Of a stretch of DNA of 64,000 nucleotides, positions 1 through 9,512 are shown one piece after another (the first letter of the stretch is position 1; each line of letters begins with the position of its first letter). The notes below the pieces were generated by a model, which worked only from the letters and a program-made list of their open reading frames with translations, was not told where the DNA came from and did not search any database. The stretch is taken from assembly GCF_004116385.1 (NCBI RefSeq), contig NZ_PEIB01000003.1, forward strand, positions 186,001 through 250,000, written 5' to 3'. A program made the translations under genes and the position numbers. This stretch comes from Veronia nyctiphanis. GTDB lineage: Bacteria; Pseudomonadota; Gammaproteobacteria; Enterobacterales; Vibrionaceae.

Positions 1-1220
1 GCGCTATCTCCATCAACTTCACAATACGATTGTTCGAAAACAATGGATGCAGAGAAAGGGAGAGCTTCGTCTAAATCGAGGGCGGCACTGACAAATGCCT
101 GCATGATCATCATACCTTTGGCATGTATATTACCGGCCAGGTCGGCTTTACGTTCAACATCTGATACATCGCCATCGCCAAAGTGAACGACGCATGAGAT
201 TCTGGCAGGTTCTCCATAGGCGACAGGGTGGCCTGGCATCTCAATAACAGTGAGCCCGTTAATCTGACCGATGTGTTCGCCCTGAGTGTCGATAAATACT
301 TGTCCTTTGTGGATGTCGTCAACAGCGCGGAGAGGTAAGTAAGACTCCCGATAGCTCTTTTGTTGTATGGCTTTATCTACGCTATTCTTGGAAATTGACT
401 CAGATGGTGATTGAAAATCAGCTTCAGTCAGTAGACTTTGGTACCAAAGTGGACAAAGAGGCATTCTCTCCTGCTCTTCGGTAAATCTTGCACCTGCTTG
501 CATAACTCGGCGGATTGCTTCAGGTTCTAGTTCTTTTAGGCCGAAGTGTTGTTGAAACCCTTTGATTGTCTGTAAATATTCAGTGACGTTGTCACTATCT
601 AGTTGAATGTCCTGTTCATATTCCGTGTATGCGCTGAGGCCCGAGAAGAGTTCCGGCTCTGAAGACTCAAGTTCAGCGACATCTGCTCGGTCACCAACGA
701 TAATGACACGAACGGAAACGTCTTCGGGTTCGGGAAGCTCACAATAGTTATCATTTTTAGCGGCAGTCCAAGAAACCTTTCCCTTAGATAAAACGGATTT
801 AAGTCTACTCCAAACTCCAAAATGGCTGATCAATGACCTCAACGAAACAATGAGTAAGCCATTATTTGCTTGATGAATCAGTCCATGAACAATTCGAGAT
901 GATGTCACGTCTCGGCTATCGTGATAAACAGCGCCAAACAGCTGCTTTTCGTCAAAATGATCGGCAACAACGATCGGAGTGTCACTTTCTGCCGCTCCAG
1001 ACACCATTTGTTTGATCAATGTGAAGTAATCGAATATGTCAGGTGCCGTAACGACCAACATGCGTGGGAAATGGGAGTCATGAAGTAAACGTTCAATACT
1101 ATTTGTTAGTCTTGGTTGAAGGCTACCAGCAGGGAGTGGGGCAAGTGTCGAATAGGTATCGATGGCTTGGTCAAATTGAGGGAAGCGAGGGATGACCGAT
1201 TGCCAATTAACTTCATGCAT
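1..1220 (-). CDS. Lon-family (LonB/YcbZ-like) AAA-type protease, partial
   Basis: About 406 codons from an ATG at 1220, running off the left edge. The N-terminal part begins MHEVNWQSVIPRFPQFD. The C-terminal part matches the start of the Lon (S16) proteolytic domain: GQVNGLTV-like and GHPVAYGEPARIS segments, then FEQSYCEVDGDS just before the edge, where the catalytic Ser would follow. The gene is divergent from matP, the arrangement known for ycbZ and matP in E. coli. The ATPase core looks degenerate: I see no clear Walker A, as in YcbZ/LonH homologues. Its cellular role is poorly known. A perfect matS site lies inside the gene. Confidence 0.8.
   Translation of the reverse strand, partial: MHEVNWQSVIPRFPQFDQAIDTYSTLAPLPAGSLQPRLTNSIERLLHDSHFPRMLVVTAPDIFDYFTLIKQMVSGAAESDTPIVVADHFDEKQLFGAVYHDSRDVTSSRIVHGLIHQANNGLLIVSLRSLISHFGVWSRLKSVLSKGKVSWTAAKNDNYCELPEPEDVSVRVIIVGDRADVAELESSEPELFSGLSAYTEYEQDIQLDSDNVTEYLQTIKGFQQHFGLKELEPEAIRRVMQAGARFTEEQERMPLCPLWYQSLLTEADFQSPSESISKNSVDKAIQQKSYRESYLPLRAVDDIHKGQVFIDTQGEHIGQINGLTVIEMPGHPVAYGEPARISCVVHFGDGDVSDVERKADLAGNIHAKGMMIMQAFVSAALDLDEALPFSASIVFEQSYCEVDGDS
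583..595. promoter_or_regulatory. matS site 1 (MatP binding)
   Basis: GTGACGTTGTCAC is an exact match to the MatP consensus GTGACRNYGTCAC. It lies inside the Lon-like gene, about 0.87 kb from matP. Confidence 0.85.
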
Positions 1221-1400
1221 AATTTTTTGTTTTTGATCCAGATAAATAAATTACCGCAGAGTATAAATGATCATGCCATGGCAAAGTAGCAATGCTTAAA
1301 AACTCAACGTAATAAGCTCATCATTATTCATCAGAAAGTGACAAGAGTGTGAAAATTGATGTTCTTGTCGATAATAGGTTTGAATGATTTATTATCTACT

Positions 1401-1413
1401 GTTACGCTGTCAC
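1401..1413. promoter_or_regulatory. near-match matS in the matP promoter
   Basis: GTTACGCTGTCAC differs from the matS consensus at one position (T for G at position 3). It lies 42 bp upstream of the matP start in the divergent promoter region, so self-binding by MatP is possible. This is inference from position only. Confidence 0.35.
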
Positions 1414-1454
1414 TATAAACGTCTGATTTTCCTATCACTAACAAAATAGTAACC

Positions 1455-1904
1455 ATGAAATATCAACAGTTAGAAAACCTTGAAGCAGGTTGGAAGTGGA
1501 CATATCTGGTCAAAAAGTACAAAGACGGCGATGCTGTCACACGATACATTGATACCAGCGAAGTGGAAGCGGCCATTCATCAGTTGCTTGATATTGAACA
1601 TGAGCCTACCAAAGTCATCGAGTGGATTGTTGAGCACATGTCGCCGGAGCTTGATAAGAAGCTTAAGCAGGCGATCCGTGCAAAGCGAAAACGTCACTTC
1701 AATGCAGAGCAAGAACACACGAGAAAAAAATCGATAGATTTAGATTTTAGGGTGTGGGAAAAGCTATCTGCGAAGGCGCAAGAGTTGGATGCGACGTTAT
1801 CAGACACGATAGAATTTCTTCTCAGCGAAGCGAATCGCACTGAACATGCCAGTAAAAAAGTCAGTGCACTGAAAAAAGATCTCAGCAGTCTCCTCGATCT
1901 TTAG
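1455..1904 (+). CDS. matP: MatP, Ter macrodomain organiser
   Basis: 149 aa, the usual MatP length. MatP binds matS sites, condenses the terminus macrodomain and links it to the division machinery through ZapB. The N-terminal domain begins MKYQQLENLEAGWKWTYLVK; the central part has basic helices (KQAIRAKRKRHFNAEQ). The ribbon-helix-helix DNA-binding region follows (KKSIDLDFRVWEKLSAKA), with a C-terminal coiled coil (about 118-147). The gene is divergent from the Lon-like gene, as in enterobacteria. Its presence beside several matS sites and dif fits the terminus setting. Confidence 0.96.
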   Translation: MKYQQLENLEAGWKWTYLVKKYKDGDAVTRYIDTSEVEAAIHQLLDIEHEPTKVIEWIVEHMSPELDKKLKQAIRAKRKRHFNAEQEHTRKKSIDLDFRVWEKLSAKAQELDATLSDTIEFLLSEANRTEHASKKVSALKKDLSSLLDL

Positions 1905-1924
1905 TAACACCTAAGGAGCATTTT

Positions 1925-2218
1925 GTGGAATTCATTCTTGGCATCGCCTTTGTCGGCCTTGTTGCTTTTATTGCTATTGATCGCCCGATTGTTTTTATGG
2001 AGTTCAAAGATGGCGAGCTGACGAAGCAGAAGGGTAAGATCCCCTCAGGATTTCTTTATGATTGTCAGGAAATTGGTAAAAAATGGCCATTTACGGGCAA
2101 AATAAAAGTTTATCGAAATTCGTTCAATCCAGGTAAGTTAGTTCTCTCCAAAAACATCGACAAAAAAGTACAGCAGCGTATTCGCAACGTCTTCCCTGAA
2201 AAATCCTTCAAATTATGA
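1925..2218 (+). CDS. DUF3634-like small membrane-anchored protein
   Basis: 97 aa from a GTG start with a TAAGGAG ribosome-binding site 8-9 nt upstream. One N-terminal membrane segment (about 3-19, ILGIAFVGLVAFIAI) is followed by a basic soluble domain. It resembles the DUF3634 family of Vibrionaceae, whose function is unknown. It follows matP by 20 bp and overlaps the next gene by 4 nt (ATGA), so the three genes are probably one transcript. Confidence 0.7.
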   Translation: MEFILGIAFVGLVAFIAIDRPIVFMEFKDGELTKQKGKIPSGFLYDCQEIGKKWPFTGKIKVYRNSFNPGKLVLSKNIDKKVQQRIRNVFPEKSFKL

Positions 2219-2643
2219 CCTCATCAAATAACCGACTCACAGGCAGTGAAGCTCGTGCATATTGCTTTCGTTTACGAAAAGGCTGCGATCTTAAAGCGTC
2301 AATTATGGCGTTTTGTCAGCGAAATGGAATAGAAGCTGGCTGTGTTTCATCGGTTGTTGGCTGCGTATCTGTAGCCAAGTTACGATTGGCCGACAGTGTT
2401 ACCGAGCTTGAACGGTGTGAACCCTTTGAAATCATCAATGTATCAGGGACGATTACGCCCAAGCATCTTCATCTCCATGCGTCATTTGCGGATAAACAAG
2501 GCGTTGTCATTGGAGGCCATATGCTCGAAGGTTGCATCGTCAGCTATACCGCAGAGGTTTGCTTACTTTCGTTTCCGCAATATGAACTCAGCCGAGAGTT
2601 TGACCCCGACACAGGCTATGGCGAGTTAGTGGTATCGCAATAA
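2215..2643 (+). CDS. PPC/DUF296 domain protein
   Basis: 142 aa forming a single PPC (plants and prokaryotes conserved, DUF296) domain. Visible marks are the N-terminal RLRKGCDLKASIMAFCQRNGIEAGCVSSVVGCV segment in two stretches and the His-rich core LHLHASFADKQGVVIGGHM. These supply the metal-binding histidines typical of bacterial PPC proteins, which form trimers. In plants the domain accompanies AT-hooks; the bacterial role is not settled. It overlaps the DUF3634-like gene by 4 nt. Confidence 0.85.
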   Translation: MTSSNNRLTGSEARAYCFRLRKGCDLKASIMAFCQRNGIEAGCVSSVVGCVSVAKLRLADSVTELERCEPFEIINVSGTITPKHLHLHASFADKQGVVIGGHMLEGCIVSYTAEVCLLSFPQYELSREFDPDTGYGELVVSQ

Positions 2644-2949
2644 TGTTGGGGTGATACATATTTTTTCATTGTCATAATGCACTATAACTATAATACTGAG
2701 CATACAATACAACAGAACGTCAGCAGTTCAATGTCGATCGAACGGATTAGCATTAGGAACTGGCACTGAGAAATACTTTCTAAACAGGAGACAATAGTTA
2801 TTCGCTCTTTTGAGGTGCCACTTTCCAGGCTCTAATCCATTCATCTTAAAGCTAATTCCGACAGCGATTTAATCTTGTGTGAATTCAAGTACTGACATTG
2901 TACTCAGTATTTATCTCATCAACTCAATCCATAATAGAGTAAAAGCACT

Positions 2950-2965
2950 ATGAGCGAACGCTCAT
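2950..2965. promoter_or_regulatory. GlpR-type operator upstream of glpF
   Basis: The 16-bp inverted repeat has arms ATGAGCG and CGCTCAT around a central AA. A close relative (6557-6571) lies just before glpD, which supports one regulator, most likely GlpR, acting on both. It occupies an upstream in-frame ATG, so glpF translation should start further down at 3064. The rest of 2644-3063 holds promoter-type AT-rich sequence and no gene. Confidence 0.6.
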
Positions 2966-3063
2966 TTTTAACTTTTGTTTATTTTCGAATTGATCCATTT
3001 GTGCAAAATAGCTGTCAGCCAGAGGAAAGAATCTGGTGTATTTATAATCAAAGGGTTTATTCA

Positions 3064-3906
3064 ATGACAACAAACAAAAGAACAACCTTAATGGGAGAGT
3101 GTCTTGCCGAATTTATCGGTACAGGGCTTCTTATCTTTTTTGGTGTTGGGTCAGTTGCTGCTCTCGTACTCACTGGTGCTGATTTTGGTCAGTGGGAAAT
3201 CAGTATCATTTGGGGATTCGCGGTCAGTATTGCCATTTACTGTACAGGGGCTATATCTGGTGCGCACATTAACCCAGCGGTGACAATCGCGCTTACGATG
3301 TTTCATGGCTTTGAGAAAAACAAAGTTGCACCGTACATTATTAGCCAAGTTCTTGGTGCTTTCTGTTCTGCGGCCCTTGTCTACGCGTTATACAGCTCGT
3401 TATTTGTTAATTATGAGTTAGTAAATGGTATTGCTCGCAATAGTAAGGAAGCGTTAGCGACGGCAGGTATATTTTCCACTTATCCACATTCGGCTTTGAC
3501 GTTCAGCGGCGCTTTCGCTGTGGAATTCGTGATCACCGCGGTATTGATGTTTGCAATTCTGGCTCTCGGTGATGAAAAGAATGGGGAATCTCGTGGCGCG
3601 ATTATTCCACTGCTTATAGGCATCTTGATTGCGATTATCGGTGGTTCACTTGGGCCTCTGACTGGCTTTGCGATGAACCCAGCACGTGACTTTGGACCAA
3701 AACTATTTGCCTATCTTGCTGGGTGGGATTATGCCCTGACAGGCGCGAAAGATATTCCATACTTTATTGTACCTATATTGGCTCCAATTGCAGGGGCGTG
3801 TTTCGGTGGCTGGTTGTACCCGAAACTTATCTCAGCGCACCTTCCATCGGAAGAGATGACTGAAGAGACAAATACGAACAACACTTCAGAGAGTGCGCGA
3901 GCTTAA
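3064..3906 (+). CDS. glpF: Glycerol uptake facilitator (aquaglyceroporin)
   Basis: 280 aa, matching E. coli GlpF in length. GlpF lets glycerol diffuse across the inner membrane. Both half-helix motifs are present: SGAHINPAVT (about residue 65) and FAMNPARDFGPK (about 203, with the selectivity-filter Arg), plus six hydrophobic segments. An in-frame ATG at 2950 would add 38 non-homologous residues and sits in the operator, so the start MTTNKRTTLMGECLAEF at 3064 is preferred. It is 39 bp upstream of glpK and presumably cotranscribed with it. Confidence 0.95.
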   Translation: MTTNKRTTLMGECLAEFIGTGLLIFFGVGSVAALVLTGADFGQWEISIIWGFAVSIAIYCTGAISGAHINPAVTIALTMFHGFEKNKVAPYIISQVLGAFCSAALVYALYSSLFVNYELVNGIARNSKEALATAGIFSTYPHSALTFSGAFAVEFVITAVLMFAILALGDEKNGESRGAIIPLLIGILIAIIGGSLGPLTGFAMNPARDFGPKLFAYLAGWDYALTGAKDIPYFIVPILAPIAGACFGGWLYPKLISAHLPSEEMTEETNTNNTSESARA

Positions 3907-3945
3907 TGTCGCGGCTTCGGTGAAATGAACAAAAAGGATTCTGAA

Positions 3946-5463
3946 ATGAACGAAAAGAAATACATTGTTGCTTTAGACCAGGGAACCACTAGCTCACGCA
4001 CTGTAGTGTTGGACCATGATGCAAACATCATCAGCGTTTCGCAGCGAGAATTCACGCAAGTCTATCCTGAAGCGGGATGGGTAGAGCACGATCCAATGGA
4101 GATTTATGCGACGCAGAGTTCAACATTGGTTGAGGCTCTCAATAAAGCCGGCATTACCAGTGATGAAGTGGCAGGCATAGGCATTACCAATCAACGTGAA
4201 ACGACGGTGGTGTGGAACAAAGAAACAGGTAAGCCCGTTTACAACGCGATTGTCTGGCAGTGTCGCCGCACAGCACCGATTTGTGAAGAAATGAAGGCGC
4301 GTAATCTGGAAGATTACATTCGAGAAAACACAGGGCTGGTGCTGGACCCTTATTTCTCCGGTACCAAAGTGAAATGGATCCTCGATAACGTGGAAGGTGC
4401 CCGAGAAGACGCAGAAGCGGGAAAGTTGTTGTTTGGCACCGTTGACACCTGGTTAGTATGGAAGATGACGCAAGGGCGTGTTCATGTTACTGACTATACC
4501 AATGCATCTCGCACTATGCTGTTCAACATCAATACTATGGAGTGGGACAAGAAGATGCTGGAAGAGTTAGGTGTTCCTGCGTCGATGATGCCTGAAGTGA
4601 AACGTTCATCTGAAGTTTATGGTCAGACAAACATAGGCGGTAAAGGCGGTACTCGAATCCCTATTTCTGGTATTGCAGGTGATCAGCAAGCTGCACTGTT
4701 TGGGCAAATGTGTGTCACGGCTGGGCAGGCAAAGAATACCTATGGAACTGGTTGCTTCCTGTTGATGAACACTGGCGAAGAAAAGGTTACGTCGAAAAAT
4801 GGACTGCTGACAACATTAGCCTGTGGTGCAGAAGGCCAACCTGCTTATGCGCTTGAAGGTGCTGTGTTCATGGGGGGCGCGTCAATACAGTGGCTTCGTG
4901 ATGAAATGAAGCTATTGGCTGATGCCAAAGACTCAGAGTACTTTGCCACCAAAGTCGACTCGTCGAACGGTGTTTATGTTGTGCCAGCCTTTACCGGCCT
5001 TGGCGCGCCTTACTGGGATGCGTACGCGCGTGGCACTATCGTTGGTCTCACACGCGGAGTGAACTCAAACCATATCATCCGGGCAACACTCGAAAGTATT
5101 GCGTATCAAACGCGTGACGTGCTGGATGCGATGCAGGCAGACTCGGGTATCAAGCTCTCGGCGTTACGTGTTGATGGTGGAGCCGTCGCCAACAACTTCT
5201 TAATGCAGTTCCAATCCGATGTGTTGGATACCGAAGTACATCGCCCGGAGGTGACTGAGGTAACAGCATTGGGTGCCGCTTACCTGGCTGGTTTGGCTGT
5301 TGGTTTCTGGGATTCTATTGATGAGTTGAAAGACAAAGCGGTGATCGACCGTACTTACGTGCCAAATGATGATGAAGACAAACGCGACCGTCGCTATAAA
5401 GGATGGAAGCGTGCAGTGAAATGTGCTCAGACATGGGCTGAACTGCGCGAAAGCGAAGATTAG
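3946..5463 (+). CDS. glpK: Glycerol kinase
   Basis: 505 aa. It phosphorylates glycerol to sn-glycerol-3-phosphate with ATP, trapping the substrate that enters through GlpF. FGGY-family marks: [15 protein letters not shown] at the N-terminus, [41 protein letters not shown] and the C-terminal [15 protein letters not shown]. The start at 3946 is chosen for the AAGGAT ribosome-binding site 7 nt upstream; an ATG at 3925 lies before that site. A rho-independent terminator follows. Confidence 0.96.
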   Translation: MNEKKYIVALDQGTTSSRTVVLDHDANIISVSQREFTQVYPEAGWVEHDPMEIYATQSSTLVEALNKAGITSDEVAGIGITNQRETTVVWNKETGKPVYNAIVWQCRRTAPICEEMKARNLEDYIRENTGLVLDPYFSGTKVKWILDNVEGAREDAEAGKLLFGTVDTWLVWKMTQGRVHVTDYTNASRTMLFNINTMEWDKKMLEELGVPASMMPEVKRSSEVYGQTNIGGKGGTRIPISGIAGDQQAALFGQMCVTAGQAKNTYGTGCFLLMNTGEEKVTSKNGLLTTLACGAEGQPAYALEGAVFMGGASIQWLRDEMKLLADAKDSEYFATKVDSSNGVYVVPAFTGLGAPYWDAYARGTIVGLTRGVNSNHIIRATLESIAYQTRDVLDAMQADSGIKLSALRVDGGAVANNFLMQFQSDVLDTEVHRPEVTEVTALGAAYLAGLAVGFWDSIDELKDKAVIDRTYVPNDDEDKRDRRYKGWKRAVKCAQTWAELRESED

Positions 5464-5498
5464 TCGCGATAATTTGGCCATCTGCGCCATTTCATGAG

Positions 5499-5527
5499 CA
5501 AAAGAGCGTCTATATGGCGCTCTTTTT
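5499..5527 (+). terminator. terminator after glpK
   Basis: Stem AAAGAGCG / CGCTCTTT with a 9-nt loop, then further T residues. It closes the glpFK unit. Confidence 0.8.
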
Positions 5528-5535
5528 GATGAACA

Positions 5536-5552
5536 GAATGAAATTTTCATTC
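5536..5552. promoter_or_regulatory. palindrome upstream of glpR
   Basis: Perfect inverted repeat with arms GAATGAAA and TTTCATTC around one T, about 90 bp before glpR. It could be an operator or the remains of a promoter region. It does not match the GlpR motif seen before glpF and glpD, so its partner is unknown. Confidence 0.3.
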
Positions 5553-5642
5553 CATCACTTCTTTCTTCTCGCTATTTCCCGCACAATATCCACAATAAAT
5601 GGAAAGAAAAACGATTAAAAACGACAAGGATACGGTGGAACT

Positions 5643-6419
5643 GTGAAACAAATACCAAGGCACCAGCAGATCATTGAGCTGGTCATCAAGCAGGGCTACG
5701 TGAGTACTGAAGAGCTGGTGGAACGCTTTAATGTCAGTCCACAGACAATTCGCCGAGATTTAAATGAATTGGCTGATGAAAACAAAATCCGCCGTTATCA
5801 TGGCGGTGCGACCGTTCCCCTCAGTTCTGAAAATACCGCATATAGCACCCGGAAATCGCAGAACTTTACCCAAAAAGATTTGATTGCCGAAGAGTTGGTG
5901 AAACATATTCCTGATGGGGCAACACTGTTCATTGATATTGGAACGACGCCAGAAGCGGTTGCCCGTGCATTGGGTAAAAACCACCAGCAATTGCGGGTAG
6001 TGACAAACAACCTTAATGTCGCGAGCATTCTTTTAGATAAACCGGAAGTCAAAGTCATTCTTGCCGGTGGTGAAGTCAGAGACAGAGATGGCGGCATCGT
6101 CGGCGAGGCGACACTCGATTTTATTAAACAGTTTCGTCTTGATTTTGGCATTCTCGGTATCAGTGGTATCGACTTCGACGGCTCTCTCCTTGACTTCGAT
6201 TATCATGAGGTCCGCGTCAAGCAGGCAATTATCGAAAATAGCCGGAGTGTTTTTCTGGCTGTTGATGCGACCAAATTCGGCCGTAACGCGATGGTGAAAC
6301 TCGGTAACATTGCGCAAATTCATACACTCTTCACGGATAAAACGCCGCCTAAAGAGATCCTCGATATCCTCCAATCGCACCAAATACCTGTCGAAGTAGC
6401 GCCAACGCCTCCTGAGTAA
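5643..6419 (+). CDS. glpR: Glycerol-3-phosphate regulon repressor (DeoR family)
   Basis: 258 aa from a GTG start. The N-terminal DeoR helix-turn-helix reads RHQQIIELVIKQGYVSTEEL then FNVSPQTIRRDLNEL (about 5-45), with IRRYHGGA following. The C-terminal effector domain shows FIDIGTTPEAVARAL, VVTNNLNVA, AGGEVRDRDGG and FGILGISGID, all typical of DeoR-type sugar-phosphate sensors. The ligand should be glycerol-3-phosphate. It sits between glpFK and glpD with terminators on both sides, so it is probably its own transcript. Confidence 0.93.
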   Translation: MKQIPRHQQIIELVIKQGYVSTEELVERFNVSPQTIRRDLNELADENKIRRYHGGATVPLSSENTAYSTRKSQNFTQKDLIAEELVKHIPDGATLFIDIGTTPEAVARALGKNHQQLRVVTNNLNVASILLDKPEVKVILAGGEVRDRDGGIVGEATLDFIKQFRLDFGILGISGIDFDGSLLDFDYHEVRVKQAIIENSRSVFLAVDATKFGRNAMVKLGNIAQIHTLFTDKTPPKEILDILQSHQIPVEVAPTPPE

Positions 6420-6447
6420 GCTTTCTTGCGGTCACATATAGCCAGTT

Positions 6448-6470
6448 AAGCCTCCTGTTGGAGGCTTTTT
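6448..6470 (+). terminator. terminator after glpR
   Basis: Stem AGCCTCC / GGAGGCT with a TGTT loop followed by a T run. Confidence 0.85.
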
Positions 6471-6556
6471 CATAGATAAATCACACAAACGCGCATTTTC
6501 GAAAATATATGATGCTCTAATCCGAAAGTTATAATATGATTCACTCATCTTCTTAA

Positions 6557-6571
6557 ATGTTCGTTCGCTCA
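6557..6571. promoter_or_regulatory. GlpR-type operator upstream of glpD
   Basis: ATGTTCGTTCGCTCA, read on the other strand as TGAGCGAACGAACAT, shares the TGAGCGAACG core with the glpF operator at 2950. It lies 22 bp before the glpD start codon. Confidence 0.6.
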
Positions 6572-6592
6572 GTTTGTGGTAAGGTCAGTTTT

Positions 6593-8136
6593 ATGGATAA
6601 CAAGAAGCAAGATAACGAAAGCCCTGTTCTCGATTTGCTTATCATTGGTGGTGGTATTAATGGGGCTGGCATCGCTGCAGATGCAGCTGGTAGAGGCTGA
6701 ATGTCGGTCTGTTTGAGGCCAAAGATTTTGCATCTGCAACATCTTCTGCAAGTTCGAAACTTATTCATGGTGGACTTCGATATTTGGAACATTACGAGTT
6801 TCGTTTGGTTTCGGAAGCTCTAAAAGAAAGAGAAGTCTTGCTTCAAAAGGCACCTCATATCGTTGAGCCGATGCGTTTTCGTTTGCCACACCGTCCGTTT
6901 CTTCGTCCTGCATGGATGATCCGTTGCGGCTTGTTTCTTTATGACTTCCTAGGCAAGCGCAAAGCTTTACCCGCAAGCAAAGGCGTTGATCTCGCAAAAT
7001 CAGGCATTTTAAAACCAGAGATGAAAATTGGTTTTGAGTACTCAGACTGTTGGGTCGATGATGCTCGCCTTGTTACGCTCAATGCGATGGCCACTCAGGA
7101 GATGGGTGGAGAGGTGCGTAACTATTGTAAAGTGGAAAATGCCATTCAGGAATCGGGACTTTGGCGTGTCACCATTGTCGATCAACGAACCGGCGAAAAA
7201 TTTGAACGCAAGGCCAAGGCATTAGTGAATGCGGCAGGGCCTTGGGTGAAACAATTTTATGATGACGGTTTGGCTGGCCCGTCGCCAAGAAATATCCGTT
7301 TGATAAAGGGCTCACATATCGTTGTTCCTAGAATCCATGATGAAGAGCAGGCTTACATTCTTCAGAACAAAGATGGCCGAATTGTTTTTGTCATTCCTTA
7401 TATGGATGAATTTTCGCTGGTGGGGACCACAGATGTTGAATACAAAGGGGACCCTCGTGACGTAGCGATATCTGATGACGAAGTTGAATACATTATCGAT
7501 ATCTCCAATCAGCATTTTGAAAAGCAACTTTGTAAAGATGATGTGGTATGGACCTACAGTGGTGTGCGTCCATTATGTGACGATGAATCTGACTCTCCGC
7601 AAGCGATTACCCGTGACTATACGCTCGAGCTTGAACAGGAATTGGATGAAGCGCCTATCTTGTCAATTTTCGGCGGTAAGCTAACGACGTATCGAAGACT
7701 GGCCGAATCTGCGATGGCGAAACTGTCTCCGTATTTTCCAGAGATGGGGAGTCGCTGGACGGGAAGTGAAAGCCTACCTGGTGGGGAGTTTAGCTGTACT
7801 CGCGATGTCTATGCCAAGTCACTGAGTGAACAATACCCTTGGCTCGGTGAGAAACTGGCAAGCCGATATGCACGTCAATACGGCTCTCGTACGCATCACC
7901 TTCTCAGACATATGGATTCGCTTGAAGGTATGGGGAAATGCTTTGGTGGTAACCTGTATCAACGAGAAATCGACTACCTCATTGACCATGAGTTTGTTGT
8001 TAAGGCCGATGACTTGCTGTGGCGAAGAACAAAAATGGGGCTTTACCTCAGCCAAGAGCAACAGCAAGAATTGGACGGATACATTGCGGGGAAGTTACCC
8101 CAGCACAAGGTCTTGAGTCTGAGTAAAGTCAGCTGA
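6593..8136 (+). CDS. glpD: Aerobic glycerol-3-phosphate dehydrogenase (frameshifted in this sequence)
   Basis: Membrane-associated FAD enzyme that oxidises glycerol-3-phosphate to dihydroxyacetone phosphate and feeds electrons to ubiquinone. The start at 6593 gives MDNKKQDNESPVLDLLIIGGG with the FAD-binding GGGINGAGIA motif. The frame then hits TGA at 6698. The next frame continues directly as LNVGLFEAKDFASATSS and HGGLRYLEHYEFRLV to the stop at 8136. Restoring one C (GGCTG to GGCCTG) gives about 514 aa, close to E. coli GlpD (501). A single lost base in an otherwise intact gene suggests a sequence error rather than a dead gene. A GlpR-type operator precedes it and a terminator follows. Confidence 0.92.
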
Positions 8137-8142
8137 TTGTGA

Positions 8143-8167
8143 GTAGCCCTTATCATTGAAGGGCTAC
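8143..8167 (+). terminator. hairpin after glpD
   Basis: Perfect 9-bp stem GTAGCCCTT / AAGGGCTAC with a 7-nt loop, just after the glpD stop. There is no strong T run, so termination may be weak. Confidence 0.6.
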
Positions 8168-8232
8168 CCGCTTAAATGCCTGCTGAGCCGCTACGAGAAA
8201 CAAGCATCAGTAAAAATGACACTGAATCCCTG

Positions 8233-8589
8233 TTACTGGTCAGCAGAGCATTTGAGGTTCATTTCGAAACAGGTTCCACCTTTCTCTTTACACGTGGCCA
8301 GTGTTTTCCCTTTTGCTTCCATTTCTGTTCTGCCCGTTCCGTACACACCGCCCGCACTGAGATCGTCCAAATAGCATCCCCATTTGTTGCTGTTCTTGTG
8401 ACCGGCTTTGTCTCTATTTTTCATTTGCTTTTCAAGTTCATGCACTTTACTTTCTAAACGCAAAATATCAGAGCGCAACAATTGTAGTTCTTGTCTTAGG
8501 CTGAAAATTTCGTCGCTATTGTCAGCGATAGAAGGGGTTGAGATGAATCCTGAAGCGAGAACCAAGGCAATCAACACTGATTTTTTCAT
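8233..8589 (-). CDS. Hypothetical periplasmic coiled-coil protein
   Basis: 118 aa. A clear signal peptide (MKKSVLIALVLASGFISTPSIA) is followed by a heptad-rich coiled coil (about 27-58, SLRQELQLLRSDILRLESKV). The C-terminal domain has four Cys (WGCYLDD, ATCKEKGGTC and LKCS), probably disulphide-bonded in the periplasm. I do not recognise the family. It is transcribed convergently with glpD and separately from the downstream plus-strand gene. Confidence 0.65.
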   Translation of the reverse strand: MKKSVLIALVLASGFISTPSIADNSDEIFSLRQELQLLRSDILRLESKVHELEKQMKNRDKAGHKNSNKWGCYLDDLSAGGVYGTGRTEMEAKGKTLATCKEKGGTCFEMNLKCSADQ

Positions 8590-8698
8590 TTTGTTTCCTA
8601 TTTATTGCGATCTATTTCTGGGTTTTGCGCAGTATGAACAAGCGAGTAGGGGAATTCAACTGATAGACTCCCTTGGATCAAACATGCGCGGGGTGAGA

Positions 8699-9352
8699 AT
8701 GAAAAATATAGAACTGGTGATTTTTGATTGCGATGGTGTACTGGTAGACAGCGAGACCATCACCAGTCGTGTGTTTTCGAACATGCTCAGTGAACAGGAG
8801 GTGAACGTCGCGCTTGATGATTTGTTTGAAATGTTTGTTGGTCAATCTTCCGAAAAGTGTGTTGAACTCACCGAAAAGCTTCTCGGCTGTGCTCCTCCTG
8901 AAGACTTCTTCCATCAACTTGAAAAACGTGTGTCAGTGGCCCTAGAAAATGAGTTGGTGGCCATTGAAGGTGTTCAGGCGCTTTTAGAGGCTCTTCATCA
9001 AAGAGGCATCGCTTATTGTGTCGCTTCAAACGGTAGCCACAGAAAAATGTCATTGACGTTGGGCCTTACTGGGCTTGACCCCTATTTTGTGGGTAAAGCG
9101 TTCAGTGCGCATGATGTCAGTCACCCAAAGCCCGCGCCTGATGTCTTTCAAATGGCAGCCAAAACCATGAATGCGCAGCCAGAAAACTGCTTGGTTGTTG
9201 AAGATACACCAACAGGGGTAAAAGCAGGCAAAGCTGCAGGCATGACGGTGGCTGGGTTTAGCTTGAATACACCGTCTAAGCGACTAGAACAGGCGGGTGC
9301 TGACTTTCACTTTTCAGCGATGGGAGAACTCTTCAAAATTATTGCCAAATAA
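8699..9352 (+). CDS. HAD-superfamily phosphatase, YieH-like
   Basis: 217 aa. All HAD motifs are visible: motif I FDCDGVLVDSE (nucleophile and acid-base Asp), motif II VASNGS, motif III Lys in HPKPAPDVF, motif IV VVEDTPTGVKAG. A helical cap (about 15-85) follows motif I, as in the beta-phosphoglucomutase/YieH subgroup that acts on small sugar phosphates. The true substrate cannot be read from sequence. The start MKNIELVIFDCDG is chosen by fold; a second possible start lies 15 nt upstream at 8684. Confidence 0.85.
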   Translation: MKNIELVIFDCDGVLVDSETITSRVFSNMLSEQEVNVALDDLFEMFVGQSSEKCVELTEKLLGCAPPEDFFHQLEKRVSVALENELVAIEGVQALLEALHQRGIAYCVASNGSHRKMSLTLGLTGLDPYFVGKAFSAHDVSHPKPAPDVFQMAAKTMNAQPENCLVVEDTPTGVKAGKAAGMTVAGFSLNTPSKRLEQAGADFHFSAMGELFKIIAK

Positions 9353-9512
9353 ATAAAATTAAATGCATATTCATCAGAAACTTTTTGCCACTCCTCTCTC
9401 CTGTTATTGGAACCCAATGCCTCCTATATGCACCCAATAGTGCAAATTCAAAAATCAAAATGGTCACGCTGGCTGTTTTGATCATTACTCCAAAAACAAT
9501 CAGGGGCACCCC

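Noticed and set aside
2950-3063. In-frame upstream extension of glpF from an ATG at 2950
   Set aside because: The added residues are unlike GlpF, and the ATG lies inside the inverted-repeat operator; start at 3064 gives normal length.
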